DNA from: Streptomyces scabiei 87.22
GTDB taxonomy: Bacteria > Actinomycetota > Actinomycetes > Streptomycetales > Streptomycetaceae
Length of the DNA: 64,000 nt
Assembly: GCF_000091305.1 (NCBI RefSeq)
Contig: NC_013929.1
Span: 9,362,001-9,426,000 of the forward strand
Direction: 5' to 3'
Notes under the pieces: model-generated
Seen by the model: only the letters and a program-made list of their open reading frames with translations
What the model was told of the DNA's origin: nothing
Databases searched by the model: none
Position numbers and translations under genes: made by a program
Shown here: positions 41,276 to 49,084 of the stretch, in pieces
Numbering within the stretch: the stretch's first letter is position 1
Layout: each line of letters opens with the position of its first letter

Positions 41276-41896
41276 TCACACCTTTGCGGGGGTCTTGGCC
41301 GGGGCCCGTGTCAGCGGGGTGCCCGGGGCCTGGGGGTCCAGGGGGACGAAGGGGGAGACGAACAGCAGGGAGGGACGGTGGCGCGTGTCGTAGCCGGTGT
41401 CCTTGGCCAGGGCGAACTGGAAGCCGCGGACGTCCGCGGGTACGGGCCCCCGGGACCTGATGAGGACGCGCAGGTGCTCGGTGACCATCCGGTACCCGGG
41501 GGTGCGTGCGGCCCCCTCGAAGCCGCCGAACTCCAGGGTCGGCAGGATGTCGGCGCACGCGTCGACGATCCCCTTGTCCGCGCGGCGGGTCGGGAACCAC
41601 ACGATGTGCCGGGGCTTGCGGGTCTCCGTGGCGAACGCGTCCTGCCAGGCCGCGGCGTTGCCGTCCGCGTCCACCGTGCGGTAGAGGAAGTGGCTGTCGT
41701 GCATACAGGGGTTGGGGGCGAAGAACCGCCAGTTCGGCACCAGGGACAGCACGTCCTTGGCACGGAACCGGGAGAACTGCTCGAAGGGATGCTGGCCGGC
41801 GACCGTGACGACCAGCATGGCCGCGCCGGCGATCCGCCAGGCCGCGCCCTCGCCGGTGAACGGGTTGCGCGACGGGAGTAGCCGGGGGGTGCTCAT
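41276..41896 (-). CDS. LinL-like partner protein of unknown activity
   Basis: A 206-aa protein with one N-terminal hydrophobic segment (IAGAAMLVVTVAGQH) and a soluble domain containing VPNWRFFAPNP, a motif seen in proteins that travel with HTTM/gamma-carboxylase-like membrane proteins. Its start overlaps the stop of the large HTTM/hydrolase gene (ATGA), implying a stoichiometric complex. Linaridin loci have a protein of this size (LinL/CypL) next to LinH. The assignment rests on size, order and coupling, not on catalytic motifs. Confidence 0.75.
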   Translation of the reverse strand: MSTPRLLPSRNPFTGEGAAWRIAGAAMLVVTVAGQHPFEQFSRFRAKDVLSLVPNWRFFAPNPCMHDSHFLYRTVDADGNAAAWQDAFATETRKPRHIVWFPTRRADKGIVDACADILPTLEFGGFEGAARTPGYRMVTEHLRVLIRSRGPVPADVRGFQFALAKDTGYDTRHRPSLLFVSPFVPLDPQAPGTPLTRAPAKTPAKV

Positions 41897-43812
41897 CGCG
41901 CGGTCTCCTTGTCGAGCGTGACGGACCTGGTCCGCCGGGGAGCCCCGGCCTTGTCCTCGACGCCCTGGAAGAACGCGAGCACACGGTCGGTGACCTGGTG
42001 GGCGTAGCGGCTGTTGATCAGCAGTGAGTCGTGCCCCGCGCCCTCGACGACGACCGTCTCGCTGGGCGCCCGGCGGTGCGCCTCGGCGAGTTCACGGTGC
42101 ATCAGCAGTTGCTCGGGGTCGCGGTCCACCGTCCGCTGGGCGGAGATCACCAGGGCGGGCACCCCGTCGATCCGGTCGAGCGGTCCGGAGAACGTCTTGA
42201 AGTCCTCCTGCAGCGCCGCCCATTCGCGCCGGGCCGCGTACCACATCCGCGCGTCCCCGTACTGGGCGAAGACCTTGTCGTGGTAGGCGGCGGGCAGTTC
42301 CCTGATCCACCACGGGCGGGTCAGCAGGGCCCCGGTGCCCAGGCGCAGTGCCCGGCTCATGGACGCGAAGGAGCTGCCCAGACCGGCACCGGACACCCGC
42401 TGCTGGGCGGAGCGGTTGAACTGGTCCGGGTGCGAGGAGTCGAGGTACACGACGCCGTGCACGCGGTCGCCGAGCTGCCGCACGGCACGACGGGCGAGTT
42501 CGCCGCCGATCGAGTGGCCCACCAGGATCACCTTGCGGTGCGGAGCCACGGCCCCGTTCACCAGGTCGACGAGGTCGTCGACGGACTCCGTGAGCCGGTA
42601 GGCGGTGACCGCCCTGCGGCGGCTTCCGGCGTATCCGGCGCGGGCGTAGGTGAGGACGCCGTAGGTGGTCTCGTAGGACAGGCGCTCGCTGATCCAGGCG
42701 TAGTGCTCACTGGTGGACAGCAGGCCGGCGGCCAGCACGAAGACCGGCCGGTCGGTGTCGCCCGCCGACATCTCCTCGTACTGGAGCCGGTTGCCGTGAC
42801 GGGTCGTCAGCACACGGGAGGTCCACCAGCCCTCGGTGGCACGCATGCGCCGCTGGACGGCGGTGACGGCCGCGGCCGCCGTGGCCCCGGCGAGCGCGGT
42901 GAGCGCGGCGGGCAGAGCGCGGTCGTCGCGTCCCGCGACGGCGGGGTGGGTGCGGGGAGCCGCGGTGTAGGCGATCAGGGGGTGCATCGCGGGGAACGCG
43001 GTCGCGAACCGGCCGAGCCCCATGAAGTAGCCGTTGGCCAGGTGGAACGCGGCGGCGCTCGCGAGGACGGGACGGGTCAGCCGGCCGCCCTTGAGGTAGG
43101 CGAGCGGGAAGAGGCACTCCAGCGCCAGCACGCCGTGGGCGAGCAGCCTGGCGGCCCGGGGGTTGCTCCGGATCCAGGCGTGCATGCCCTGGTGGCCGTA
43201 GGTGTGGGTGCGCATCACGCCGGGCAGGGCGGAGCCGTCGCGCCAGTCGGGGCCCAGCAGCTTCACCCAGCCGGAGACCAGGTAGGAGAGGTTGGACTGC
43301 AGGGCGACGTACCACAGGAGCGCGTCCTTGGCGGCCGGCGAGGGCACCAGGCGGGCGCCTCCCGTGGCGAGTTGGACGAGGGTCGCCACCTGGTCGGCGC
43401 CGTCGCTGCCGTAGTGCTGGCGGGGGCCGAGCAGGGCCGAGGTCGCGCCGAGGAAGAGGCTGCCCGCCCCGCGCCAGGCCGACCCGCCCGGCAGCAGCAT
43501 GGCGGAGGCGACCGCGGCGCGCGTCACGTGCAGGGCCGTCGTGGTCCGCTGACCGCTGGCGATGTCGATCAGCCGGCGCACCAGCGGGTTCGCGTGCGCG
43601 ATGCTGTCCCGGGCGATCTCCCAGTCGTTCATGCCCCCCTTGCCCATCTCGTGGCGCTGGGTGAGGTATTCGAGGGACGAGGTGAGGCTCGTCGCGGCGG
43701 CCAGCCGCTCCGACAGGCCCAGCGCACGGTCCCGGCCCACCGGTATCGGGCTGAACACCGCGGAGGCGACCCGGCCCGGCACGGCGGAATTGATCCTTCG
43801 GACGAGTTTCAT
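41893..43812 (-). CDS. LinH-like fusion: HTTM-type membrane domain plus alpha/beta hydrolase
   Basis: A 639-aa protein. The N-terminal half (about 60-330) is membrane-spanning with HTTM-like features (LSYLVSGWVKLLGPDW, HTYGHQGMHAWI, LECLFPLAY). The C-terminal half (about 355-625) is an alpha/beta hydrolase with nucleophile elbow VGHSIGGE, an Asp near DSSHPDQ and a late His in EGAGHDSLL. Linaridin LinH/CypH proteins have this size and fused hydrolase. From memory, the LinH/LinL pair has been linked to residue epimerisation, which I could not check. The ATG at 43812 follows AGGAGAAGAGG. It is first after the precursor and separated from it by a stem-loop. Confidence 0.82.
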   Translation of the reverse strand: MKLVRRINSAVPGRVASAVFSPIPVGRDRALGLSERLAAATSLTSSLEYLTQRHEMGKGGMNDWEIARDSIAHANPLVRRLIDIASGQRTTTALHVTRAAVASAMLLPGGSAWRGAGSLFLGATSALLGPRQHYGSDGADQVATLVQLATGGARLVPSPAAKDALLWYVALQSNLSYLVSGWVKLLGPDWRDGSALPGVMRTHTYGHQGMHAWIRSNPRAARLLAHGVLALECLFPLAYLKGGRLTRPVLASAAAFHLANGYFMGLGRFATAFPAMHPLIAYTAAPRTHPAVAGRDDRALPAALTALAGATAAAAVTAVQRRMRATEGWWTSRVLTTRHGNRLQYEEMSAGDTDRPVFVLAAGLLSTSEHYAWISERLSYETTYGVLTYARAGYAGSRRRAVTAYRLTESVDDLVDLVNGAVAPHRKVILVGHSIGGELARRAVRQLGDRVHGVVYLDSSHPDQFNRSAQQRVSGAGLGSSFASMSRALRLGTGALLTRPWWIRELPAAYHDKVFAQYGDARMWYAARREWAALQEDFKTFSGPLDRIDGVPALVISAQRTVDRDPEQLLMHRELAEAHRRAPSETVVVEGAGHDSLLINSRYAHQVTDRVLAFFQGVEDKAGAPRRTRSVTLDKETAR

Positions 43813-43858
43813 GGAACCTCTTCTCCTGGTACTTTTGAGCACGTTTTTCGCGTGCGGA

Positions 43859-43905
43859 GAACCCGCTGCCGGACCAGAACAGCCCTCTGGTCCGACAGCG
43901 GGTTC
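43859..43905 (-). terminator. Stem-loop between precursor gene and downstream biosynthetic genes
   Basis: gaacccgctgccggaccag pairs with ctggtccgacagcgggttc: 19-nt arms, fully paired in minus-strand RNA if one G-U is allowed, with a 9-nt loop. It lies 49 nt after the precursor stop and 46 nt before the LinH-like start. It probably acts as a leaky terminator that keeps precursor transcript in excess. Confidence 0.75.
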
Positions 43906-43953
43906 CTTGTGCGTTCACTGCCGGGTGTTCACCGCCCGGTGTTCACCGCCGGG

Positions 43954-44220
43954 TCAGGAGGCGGGCGCGCCGCCGACCGCGGCGAGAGCGGCGGCGTTCT
44001 GGGCGTTGGCCTCCGCCGCCAGGTTGTTGGCCTCGGCCGCCTGGGCGACCCCGACGCCCGCGGTGGCCGCAGCCGCGATGGCTCCGATGCCCTCGGCCGC
44101 CTGGGCGATCCGGCCGATCCGCGCGATGCGCGGGGTGCCCAGGGTCGGGCGAGCGGCGACGTAGACGACACCCTCGACGGGGATCTCGACGCTGTTCAGC
44201 GCGTTCTCGATGCTGCTCAT
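43954..44220 (-). CDS. Putative linaridin-like RiPP precursor, Ala-rich (88 aa)
   Basis: The 88-aa product starts MSSIENALNSVEIPVEG, has PTLGTP at residues 25-30 (matching the PxxxTP motif of linaridin leaders, PAMATP in cypemycin), then a basic patch RIARIGR and a tail very rich in Ala, Asn and Gly with repeats such as QAAEANNLAAEANAQNAA. Only Thr29, Thr53 and Ser88 could be dehydrated after the motif, and there is no Cys, unlike Thr-rich known linaridins. GAGAGG lies eight nt before the ATG. It is first in the minus-strand run, with its own flanking hairpins. Alternative: a small structural or secreted Ala-rich protein. Confidence 0.78.
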   Translation of the reverse strand: MSSIENALNSVEIPVEGVVYVAARPTLGTPRIARIGRIAQAAEGIGAIAAAATAGVGVAQAAEANNLAAEANAQNAAALAAVGGAPAS

Positions 44221-44286
44221 TTCTTTTATCCTCTCGCTTTCGGGACTTCGGAAGTTCTTTTCTTCCGGTGCCCTTCTGGAGAAAAC

Positions 44287-44331
44287 AATAGGCTTCCGTC
44301 GACCGCCTGCGCATCGATAAAAATGCCTATT
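44287..44331 (-). promoter_or_regulatory. Possible control region of the precursor gene (inverted AATAGGC)
   Basis: AATAGGC on the plus strand (44287-44293) faces GCCTATT (44325-44331) across about 31 nt, 70-110 nt upstream of the precursor start. TGCCTATT recurs at 46093-46100. It is a candidate regulator site; activity is inferred. Confidence 0.35.
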
Positions 44332-44348
44332 CGTGAACCGGGTGACAG

Positions 44349-44381
44349 AAAAGGCCCGGACCGAATCGGTCCAGGCCCTTT
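44349..44381 (-). terminator. Terminator of the flavoprotein gene
   Basis: A 15-nt stem with a 3-nt loop. Two mismatches on the plus strand become G-U pairs in minus-strand RNA, which points to the minus-strand gene ending at 44400. Confidence 0.75.
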
Positions 44382-44399
44382 CGAATTCTCTCGCGCGTC

Positions 44400-45830
44400 T
44401 CAGCCCCCGCCGGGCCGCCGCCCGAGGTGGCGCAGCGCCGACGCGGCGGCGTTCGCTCCGCACATGCCGTGGGCGCCGGCACCCGGCGGCGAGGCGGCGG
44501 AGCAGAGGTACATGCCGGGAACTCCCGTGCGGTACGGGTCGAGCGCCAGGCGGGGGCGCATCGCCAGCTGCAGGGCGGTGTTGGCCCCGGTGACGATGTC
44601 GCCCCCGACGTAGTTCGGGTTGTAGGTCTCGAACGCGGCCGGCGGGCGGACGGCCATGTCGAGGACGCGCTCACGGAACCCGGGGGCGAACCGCTCGATC
44701 TGCCCGATGATCGCCTCGGTCGCGTCACCGTCGTAGCCGTGCGGGACGTGGGCGTAGGTCCAGACCGGGTGGAGGTCGCCCTTCGAACGGCTCGGGTCGG
44801 CCAGGTACTGCTGGCCGACCAGCACGAAGGGCCGCTCCGGCATGCGCCCGGCGTGGATCGTCCGCTCGGTGTGGGCGACCTCCTCGAAGGTCCCGCCGAG
44901 GTGGACGGTGCCCGCCCGGCGGGCCGCCTCGCTGGTCCACGGGACACCGCCCTCGACCGCGAAGTCGGCCTTGAAGGCTCCGGGTCCGTGGCGGAAGCGG
45001 CGGTAGGCGCGCGCGACCCGCCGCGGCAGCCGGTCACCCAGGATGTCGGCCACCGCGCGGGGCGCGAGGTCGAAGAGCACCACGTCGGCCGGTGGCAGGT
45101 CGGCCGGGGTGCGCACCCGCACACCGGTCTCGATCCGGCTTCCGCATTCCGCGAGCCGCGCCGCGAGCGCGTCGGCGATGGCCCGGGAGCCGCCCGCCGC
45201 CACCGGCCAGCCGTGCCGGTGGCCCGCCGCGATGATCGTCAGCCCGACGGCGGCGCTCGCCGGCCGGTGGAACGGGCGGAAGGCGTGTGCGGCCACCCCG
45301 CCGAAGAGGGCCCGGGCGGCCGGTGACCGCCACAGCCGGGCCGTCACGGCGGCCGGCAGCAGCGCCTGCGGCCCGAAGGCCGCCAGCCGCAGCGGATGGC
45401 GGGGCACGTGGGTGAGCGGCCGCATGAGGTCCTCGGCCAGCGCGTCGAAGCCGTCCGCCAGCGGCCCGAACACCCGCCGCCACCGGCGTCCGTCGGCCCC
45501 GCCGAGTCCGTCCGCCGTCTCCTGGACCGACCGGTGCAGCACACCGGCCTCGCCGGAGTCCAGCGGATGCGCGCAGTCGATGTCCGGCAGGCGCCAGGTC
45601 AGGCCGTGGCGCCCCAGGTCGAGGCTGCGCAGGAACGGCGAACCGACGGCCATCGGGTGGGTGGCGGAGCAGTGGTCGTGCAGGAGTCCCGGGGTCAGTT
45701 CGCTGGTGCGGGTACCGCCGCCGATGGTGCCGGCAGCCTCCAGGACGGTGACCTCGACGCCCTCCCGGGCGAGGTACACGGCGGCCGCGAGACCGTTCGG
45801 ACCGCTGCCCACCACGACGGCCGTAGTCAT
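44400..45830 (-). CDS. FAD/NAD(P)-dependent oxidoreductase, phytoene-desaturase/PYROXD2-like
   Basis: A 476-aa flavoprotein with the N-terminal dinucleotide motif VVVGSGPNGLAAAVYLA, then GGGTRTSE, and the C-terminal FAD motif ending in HGMCGANAAASAL. The family desaturates or oxidises hydrophobic substrates. It lies on the same strand immediately upstream of the precursor gene but has its own terminator, so it is a separate unit in the same neighbourhood. It may be a tailoring dehydrogenase of the peptide or an unrelated oxidase. Confidence 0.87.
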   Translation of the reverse strand: MTTAVVVGSGPNGLAAAVYLAREGVEVTVLEAAGTIGGGTRTSELTPGLLHDHCSATHPMAVGSPFLRSLDLGRHGLTWRLPDIDCAHPLDSGEAGVLHRSVQETADGLGGADGRRWRRVFGPLADGFDALAEDLMRPLTHVPRHPLRLAAFGPQALLPAAVTARLWRSPAARALFGGVAAHAFRPFHRPASAAVGLTIIAAGHRHGWPVAAGGSRAIADALAARLAECGSRIETGVRVRTPADLPPADVVLFDLAPRAVADILGDRLPRRVARAYRRFRHGPGAFKADFAVEGGVPWTSEAARRAGTVHLGGTFEEVAHTERTIHAGRMPERPFVLVGQQYLADPSRSKGDLHPVWTYAHVPHGYDGDATEAIIGQIERFAPGFRERVLDMAVRPPAAFETYNPNYVGGDIVTGANTALQLAMRPRLALDPYRTGVPGMYLCSAASPPGAGAHGMCGANAAASALRHLGRRPGGG

Positions 45831-45969
45831 GTGTCTCCCGGGTCCTTCGAGTCTCCCGCGTCCTGTGCGTCAGCGGTTTCCCTGCGTTTTTCTGCGCTTT
45901 CCTGTTTTCCCCGCAGAGGGACATCGGTCCGCCGAAAGGCACGGAACGGCGGGCCGGAAAAGAAAGGAG

Positions 45970-45989
45970 CGGGCCCTCGAAAGGGCCCG
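45970..45989 (-). terminator. UUCG-tetraloop terminator of the two-component operon
   Basis: On the minus strand CGGGCCCT-TTCG-AGGGCCCG forms a perfect 8-bp stem followed by a T-rich tract (CTCCTTTCTTTTCC), about 150 nt after the histidine kinase stop. Confidence 0.8.
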
Positions 45990-46135
45990 GTCCCGGGCCG
46001 GTTCACCGCTCTGCGGGACGAGGGAAGGACGTCCCGGCGCCTTTGGCTCTCCGAGATTAATGCGTCCACCGGCCCGGCGCGATGCGCAGAATTGCCTATT
46101 TCACCGCCGCGTCGCGTCGGCGCCTCCCGGGCCGC

Positions 46136-47467
46136 CTATCCCGCGTCCCAGCTCATGTCCGGTTCCGGTTCCGCGTGTGCGGGCGGCTTGGCGTGCCGTC
46201 CGGCCGGCCGCCGGGGCGCCGCGGACTTCTCCGTGCTCGCGGGCGGGGCGTCTTCGAGGACCGGGAAGTGGGCGATGAGCCACCATCCGCCGTCGTCGGC
46301 GGGGCCCGCCGTCAGCGAGCCGCCGACGGCCTCGACCCGCTCGCGCAGCCCGATCAGGCCGTAGCCGCCGCGGCCCCCCGTGGGACGGGAGACCCGGCCC
46401 TCGGGGCCGCCGTTGTGGACGTCCACCCGGAGCAGATCGCCACGCGTGCGCTGGACGCGTACGGTCGCCCGGGTCCCCGGTGCGTGCCGCCGTACGTTGG
46501 TCAGCGCCTCCTGCACCACACGGTGGACCGCGCAGCCCACTTCGGGCAGCAGCGTGCTCCCGCGGGCGACCCCGGTGACCTCCAGCTGGGCGGACGATCC
46601 GTCCCCCTGGCCGCTGAAGGCCGAGACGAGTCGGGCGAGTTCGGCGTAGGGAGCCTCGGGGCACTCGATGGCACCCTGCTCACCGTCCTCGCGCAGCACG
46701 CTGATCAGACGCCGCATGGAGTCCATGGTCCGCTGCCCGGCCTCGGCGATGTTGCCCAGGATGGGGCCGACCTGATGGGGCGCGCTCTCGTGGATCACCC
46801 CGGCGGCGTGGGCCTGCGCGATGATGCCCGTCACATGGTGAGCCACGAAGTCGTGCAGTTCCCGGGCGAGTTGGATCCGCTCGGCGAGCCGGACGGCGGA
46901 GATCGTCCGACGCCGCCGGGCGTCCAGCGTCCGCAGGTAGCAGCCCCCGCCCACGGCCCCGCCGACCGCGAACGTCAGCAGGAAGGGGTACGTCAGCGTG
47001 ATGCCCGTGCCCCCGGTGCGCAGGGGTTCGTCGATGACGCTCGCCCCCAGCGCGGCGGCCAGGGCCAGGACGATGCCGGGCCGGGAGACGTTGCGGCAGA
47101 TGCGCATCAGCAGGACGAGCATGCACGCCGTCTCCAGCAGCCCCCACGCGGGCAGGTCCGACCCCATCAGGGAGGTGCCCAGCGTCACCGCCGTGGAGAG
47201 ACCCGCACAGATCCCCGCCCGCCACTCGGTGCTCAGCCGCGGGGCCGGTACCACCACCAGCGCCAGGGCGAGCGGGCCGGTCACCAGCGGCAGCCAGTCC
47301 ACGGGACCGCGCTGATGGACCCCGATGACGACCACGTCGAGAACCAGCAGTGCGCCCAGCGCCGGGTACAGGGCGCAGTGCTTCAGCTGCCGCATGGGTA
47401 ACCGGGGAGCACCGTGGTGCGGCCGGGTCGCCTGTGCCGAAAGTGCCGTGAGTGACGAGGTGGTCAT
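46136..47467 (-). CDS. NarL-type sensor histidine kinase
   Basis: A 443-aa kinase. The N-terminal 170 residues hold about five to six hydrophobic segments (for example YPALGALLVLDVVVIGV) with almost no extracytoplasmic domain. The HisKA_3 phosphoacceptor box is ELHDFVAHHVTG near residue 206, and the ATP lid is GGYGLIGLRERV. It phosphorylates the response regulator encoded 100 nt upstream. With tiny external loops it resembles kinases that sense membrane or peptide signals, which would fit control of the RiPP genes, though that link is positional. The ATG at 47467 is chosen. Confidence 0.92.
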   Translation of the reverse strand: MTTSSLTALSAQATRPHHGAPRLPMRQLKHCALYPALGALLVLDVVVIGVHQRGPVDWLPLVTGPLALALVVVPAPRLSTEWRAGICAGLSTAVTLGTSLMGSDLPAWGLLETACMLVLLMRICRNVSRPGIVLALAAALGASVIDEPLRTGGTGITLTYPFLLTFAVGGAVGGGCYLRTLDARRRRTISAVRLAERIQLARELHDFVAHHVTGIIAQAHAAGVIHESAPHQVGPILGNIAEAGQRTMDSMRRLISVLREDGEQGAIECPEAPYAELARLVSAFSGQGDGSSAQLEVTGVARGSTLLPEVGCAVHRVVQEALTNVRRHAPGTRATVRVQRTRGDLLRVDVHNGGPEGRVSRPTGGRGGYGLIGLRERVEAVGGSLTAGPADDGGWWLIAHFPVLEDAPPASTEKSAAPRRPAGRHAKPPAHAEPEPDMSWDAG

Positions 47468-47566
47468 GTCACCGGAGGCTAGGCATGCACATGTCCTTCC
47501 GGGAGACGGAAGTCCGATCTGTGGGGAGGGACACAGATCATCCACAGGGCGAACATGATTCCCCCC

Positions 47567-48238
47567 TCAACGCTCCGTCCGCACCGTCCCGTTGGCCCAG
47601 GCCCACGCGGCCACCTCGACACGGTTGCGCACCCCCAGCTTGTGGTGGATGTGGCCCAGATGCGTCTTCACCGTGGACAGGGACAGACACAGCTCGTCGC
47701 TGATCTCCTGGTTGGTGCGGCCCACCGCGACGAGCCGGGCGACCTCCAGTTCCCGTGCGCTGAGCGCCGAGCCGGGCACCCCGCCTGCGGCGGCCGACGT
47801 CCGTTCCTCCAGCAGCCGCAGCAGCCGGACCGTCACCCCGGGCGAGACCAGTGCGTCGCCGCGCGCCGCCGACCGCACCGCCTCGATCAGCAGGGCGGGC
47901 GCGGCGTCCTTCAGCAGGAAACCGCACGCGCCGTTGCGCAGCGCGATGGTGAGGTAGTCGTCCTGGTCGAAGCTGGTGACCACCACGACCTGGGTCGGGT
48001 GTGTCGCTCCCGGCCCGGCGAGCAGCCGGGTGACCTCCAGTCCGTCCAGCTTCGGCATCCGAACGTCCACCAGGCACACGTCCGGCCGCAGTACGCGTGC
48101 CGACTCCACGCACGCGAGCCCGTCGGCGGCCTCCCCGACCACCTCGATGCCCTGCTGGGCGTCCAGGATGAGACGGAAGCCGGCCCGGACCAGGTCCTGA
48201 TCGTCGGCGATCATCACGCGTATGGGGGCGTCGCTCAC
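47567..48238 (-). CDS. NarL/FixJ-family response regulator
   Basis: A 223-aa regulator with an N-terminal receiver domain (acidic pocket ADDQD, phospho-Asp in CLVDVRMPKLDG, Lys in FLLKD) and a C-terminal LuxR-type helix-turn-helix (LSARELEVARLVAVGRTNQE). GTG start. It heads the two-component operon, with the kinase following on the same strand. Confidence 0.94.
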   Translation of the reverse strand: MSDAPIRVMIADDQDLVRAGFRLILDAQQGIEVVGEAADGLACVESARVLRPDVCLVDVRMPKLDGLEVTRLLAGPGATHPTQVVVVTSFDQDDYLTIALRNGACGFLLKDAAPALLIEAVRSAARGDALVSPGVTVRLLRLLEERTSAAAGGVPGSALSARELEVARLVAVGRTNQEISDELCLSLSTVKTHLGHIHHKLGVRNRVEVAAWAWANGTVRTER

Positions 48239-48501
48239 GCGGCGAGCATGCCATGGATCACCTGGGCGGTCCGGCCTTACGGGGAAGCCGGCGGACCGAA
48301 CTGCCCTGCCGAATGGGGCGGTTGGCCCTTTCCCGGCGAAAGGCGTGTCCCGGCCGCAGGACCGGGCCCATCGACTGATGACTACTGCCCGGTATCGGTC
48401 GAACGGTCGATGCCCGGGAACGGGATGTCACGGGAGAGTCACAGCGCAATCGACGCACGACCCACGGGTCCGCGACCCCTACCGAACAAGGCAGGCACCC
48501 C
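48239..48501. other. Divergent promoter region between response regulator and LuxR-HTH genes
   Basis: 263 nt with no gene and no repeat I consider significant; it must hold the promoters of both divergent genes. Confidence 0.5.
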
Positions 48502-48801
48502 ATGGCAATGGACAGCGACGGCCGGCTCAGCGCCCGGGAACTGGAGATTCTCCTGCTGGCGGCCCACGGCATGTCGGACGCGGACATGTCCCGGAGACTG
48601 TCGATCTCACCTCGTACGGTGGCCGCCCATATGCGCAGCATCAGGGAGAAGTTGTGTGCGAAGAACCGTACGCATCTCGTCGTCACGGCGCTGTGCGCGG
48701 GAATCCTCGCGCTGCGGGCGGACCCGCTCGACCACCTCGACGAAACGTTCCGCTTGACGGGTCGCAGCGGGGTCCGCGCCCAGCCCCTGGGCGTCGGGTA
48801 G
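48502..48801 (+). CDS. Small LuxR-type HTH protein (99 aa)
   Basis: Almost the whole protein is a LuxR/GerE DNA-binding domain (LSARELEILLLAAHGMSDAD, SPRTVAAHMRSIREKL). There is no receiver or ligand domain. It may be a stand-alone regulator or the surviving end of a larger one, since the DNA just downstream looks like decayed coding sequence. AGGCAGG precedes the ATG. Confidence 0.8.
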   Translation: MAMDSDGRLSARELEILLLAAHGMSDADMSRRLSISPRTVAAHMRSIREKLCAKNRTHLVVTALCAGILALRADPLDHLDETFRLTGRSGVRAQPLGVG

Positions 48802-48821
48802 ACCGCGGGCGGGCCCGGGAC

Positions 48822-48941
48822 CTCATCCGCCGTCCCCCTGCCCGTCCGCTGCTCGCCGCCCTCTGGATCCGGCGGTTCCGCCGCGGACCCCTGGAGCATC
48901 TCCTCGACCTCGCCACGCGCCCAGCCCGCCACATCAGGTGA
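48822..48941 (+). pseudogene. Remnant of a DUF418-family membrane protein (C-terminal end only)
   Basis: The frame encodes LLAALWIRRFRRGPLEHLLD, which resembles the conserved C-terminal signature of DUF418/YeiB-type proteins (RRFRRGPLEW), and then stops. No start codon or upstream membrane segments are present in this frame. It is best read as a truncated relic. Confidence 0.45.
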
Positions 48942-49084
48942 CGAGCGGGCGAACTTCGGCCGAACCCGGGCCCGTTGACCGAATCGGCATGGACAGGTCA
49001 CGTCTGTGCGGGCGCAGGATTCTCTTCGCACCATCTGCGAGTCACGACCCTCGACGGCCTGCACGACGGTAAGGAAGCGAACCT

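Noticed and set aside
38223..41393. 1056-aa plus-strand open frame across the methyltransferase and ABC genes
   Set aside because: Antisense to genes with clear domains and ribosome sites; composition typical of a shadow frame.
42031..44613. 860-aa plus-strand open frame across the LinH-like and precursor genes
   Set aside because: No domain; it runs through the hairpins and the start regions of real minus-strand genes.
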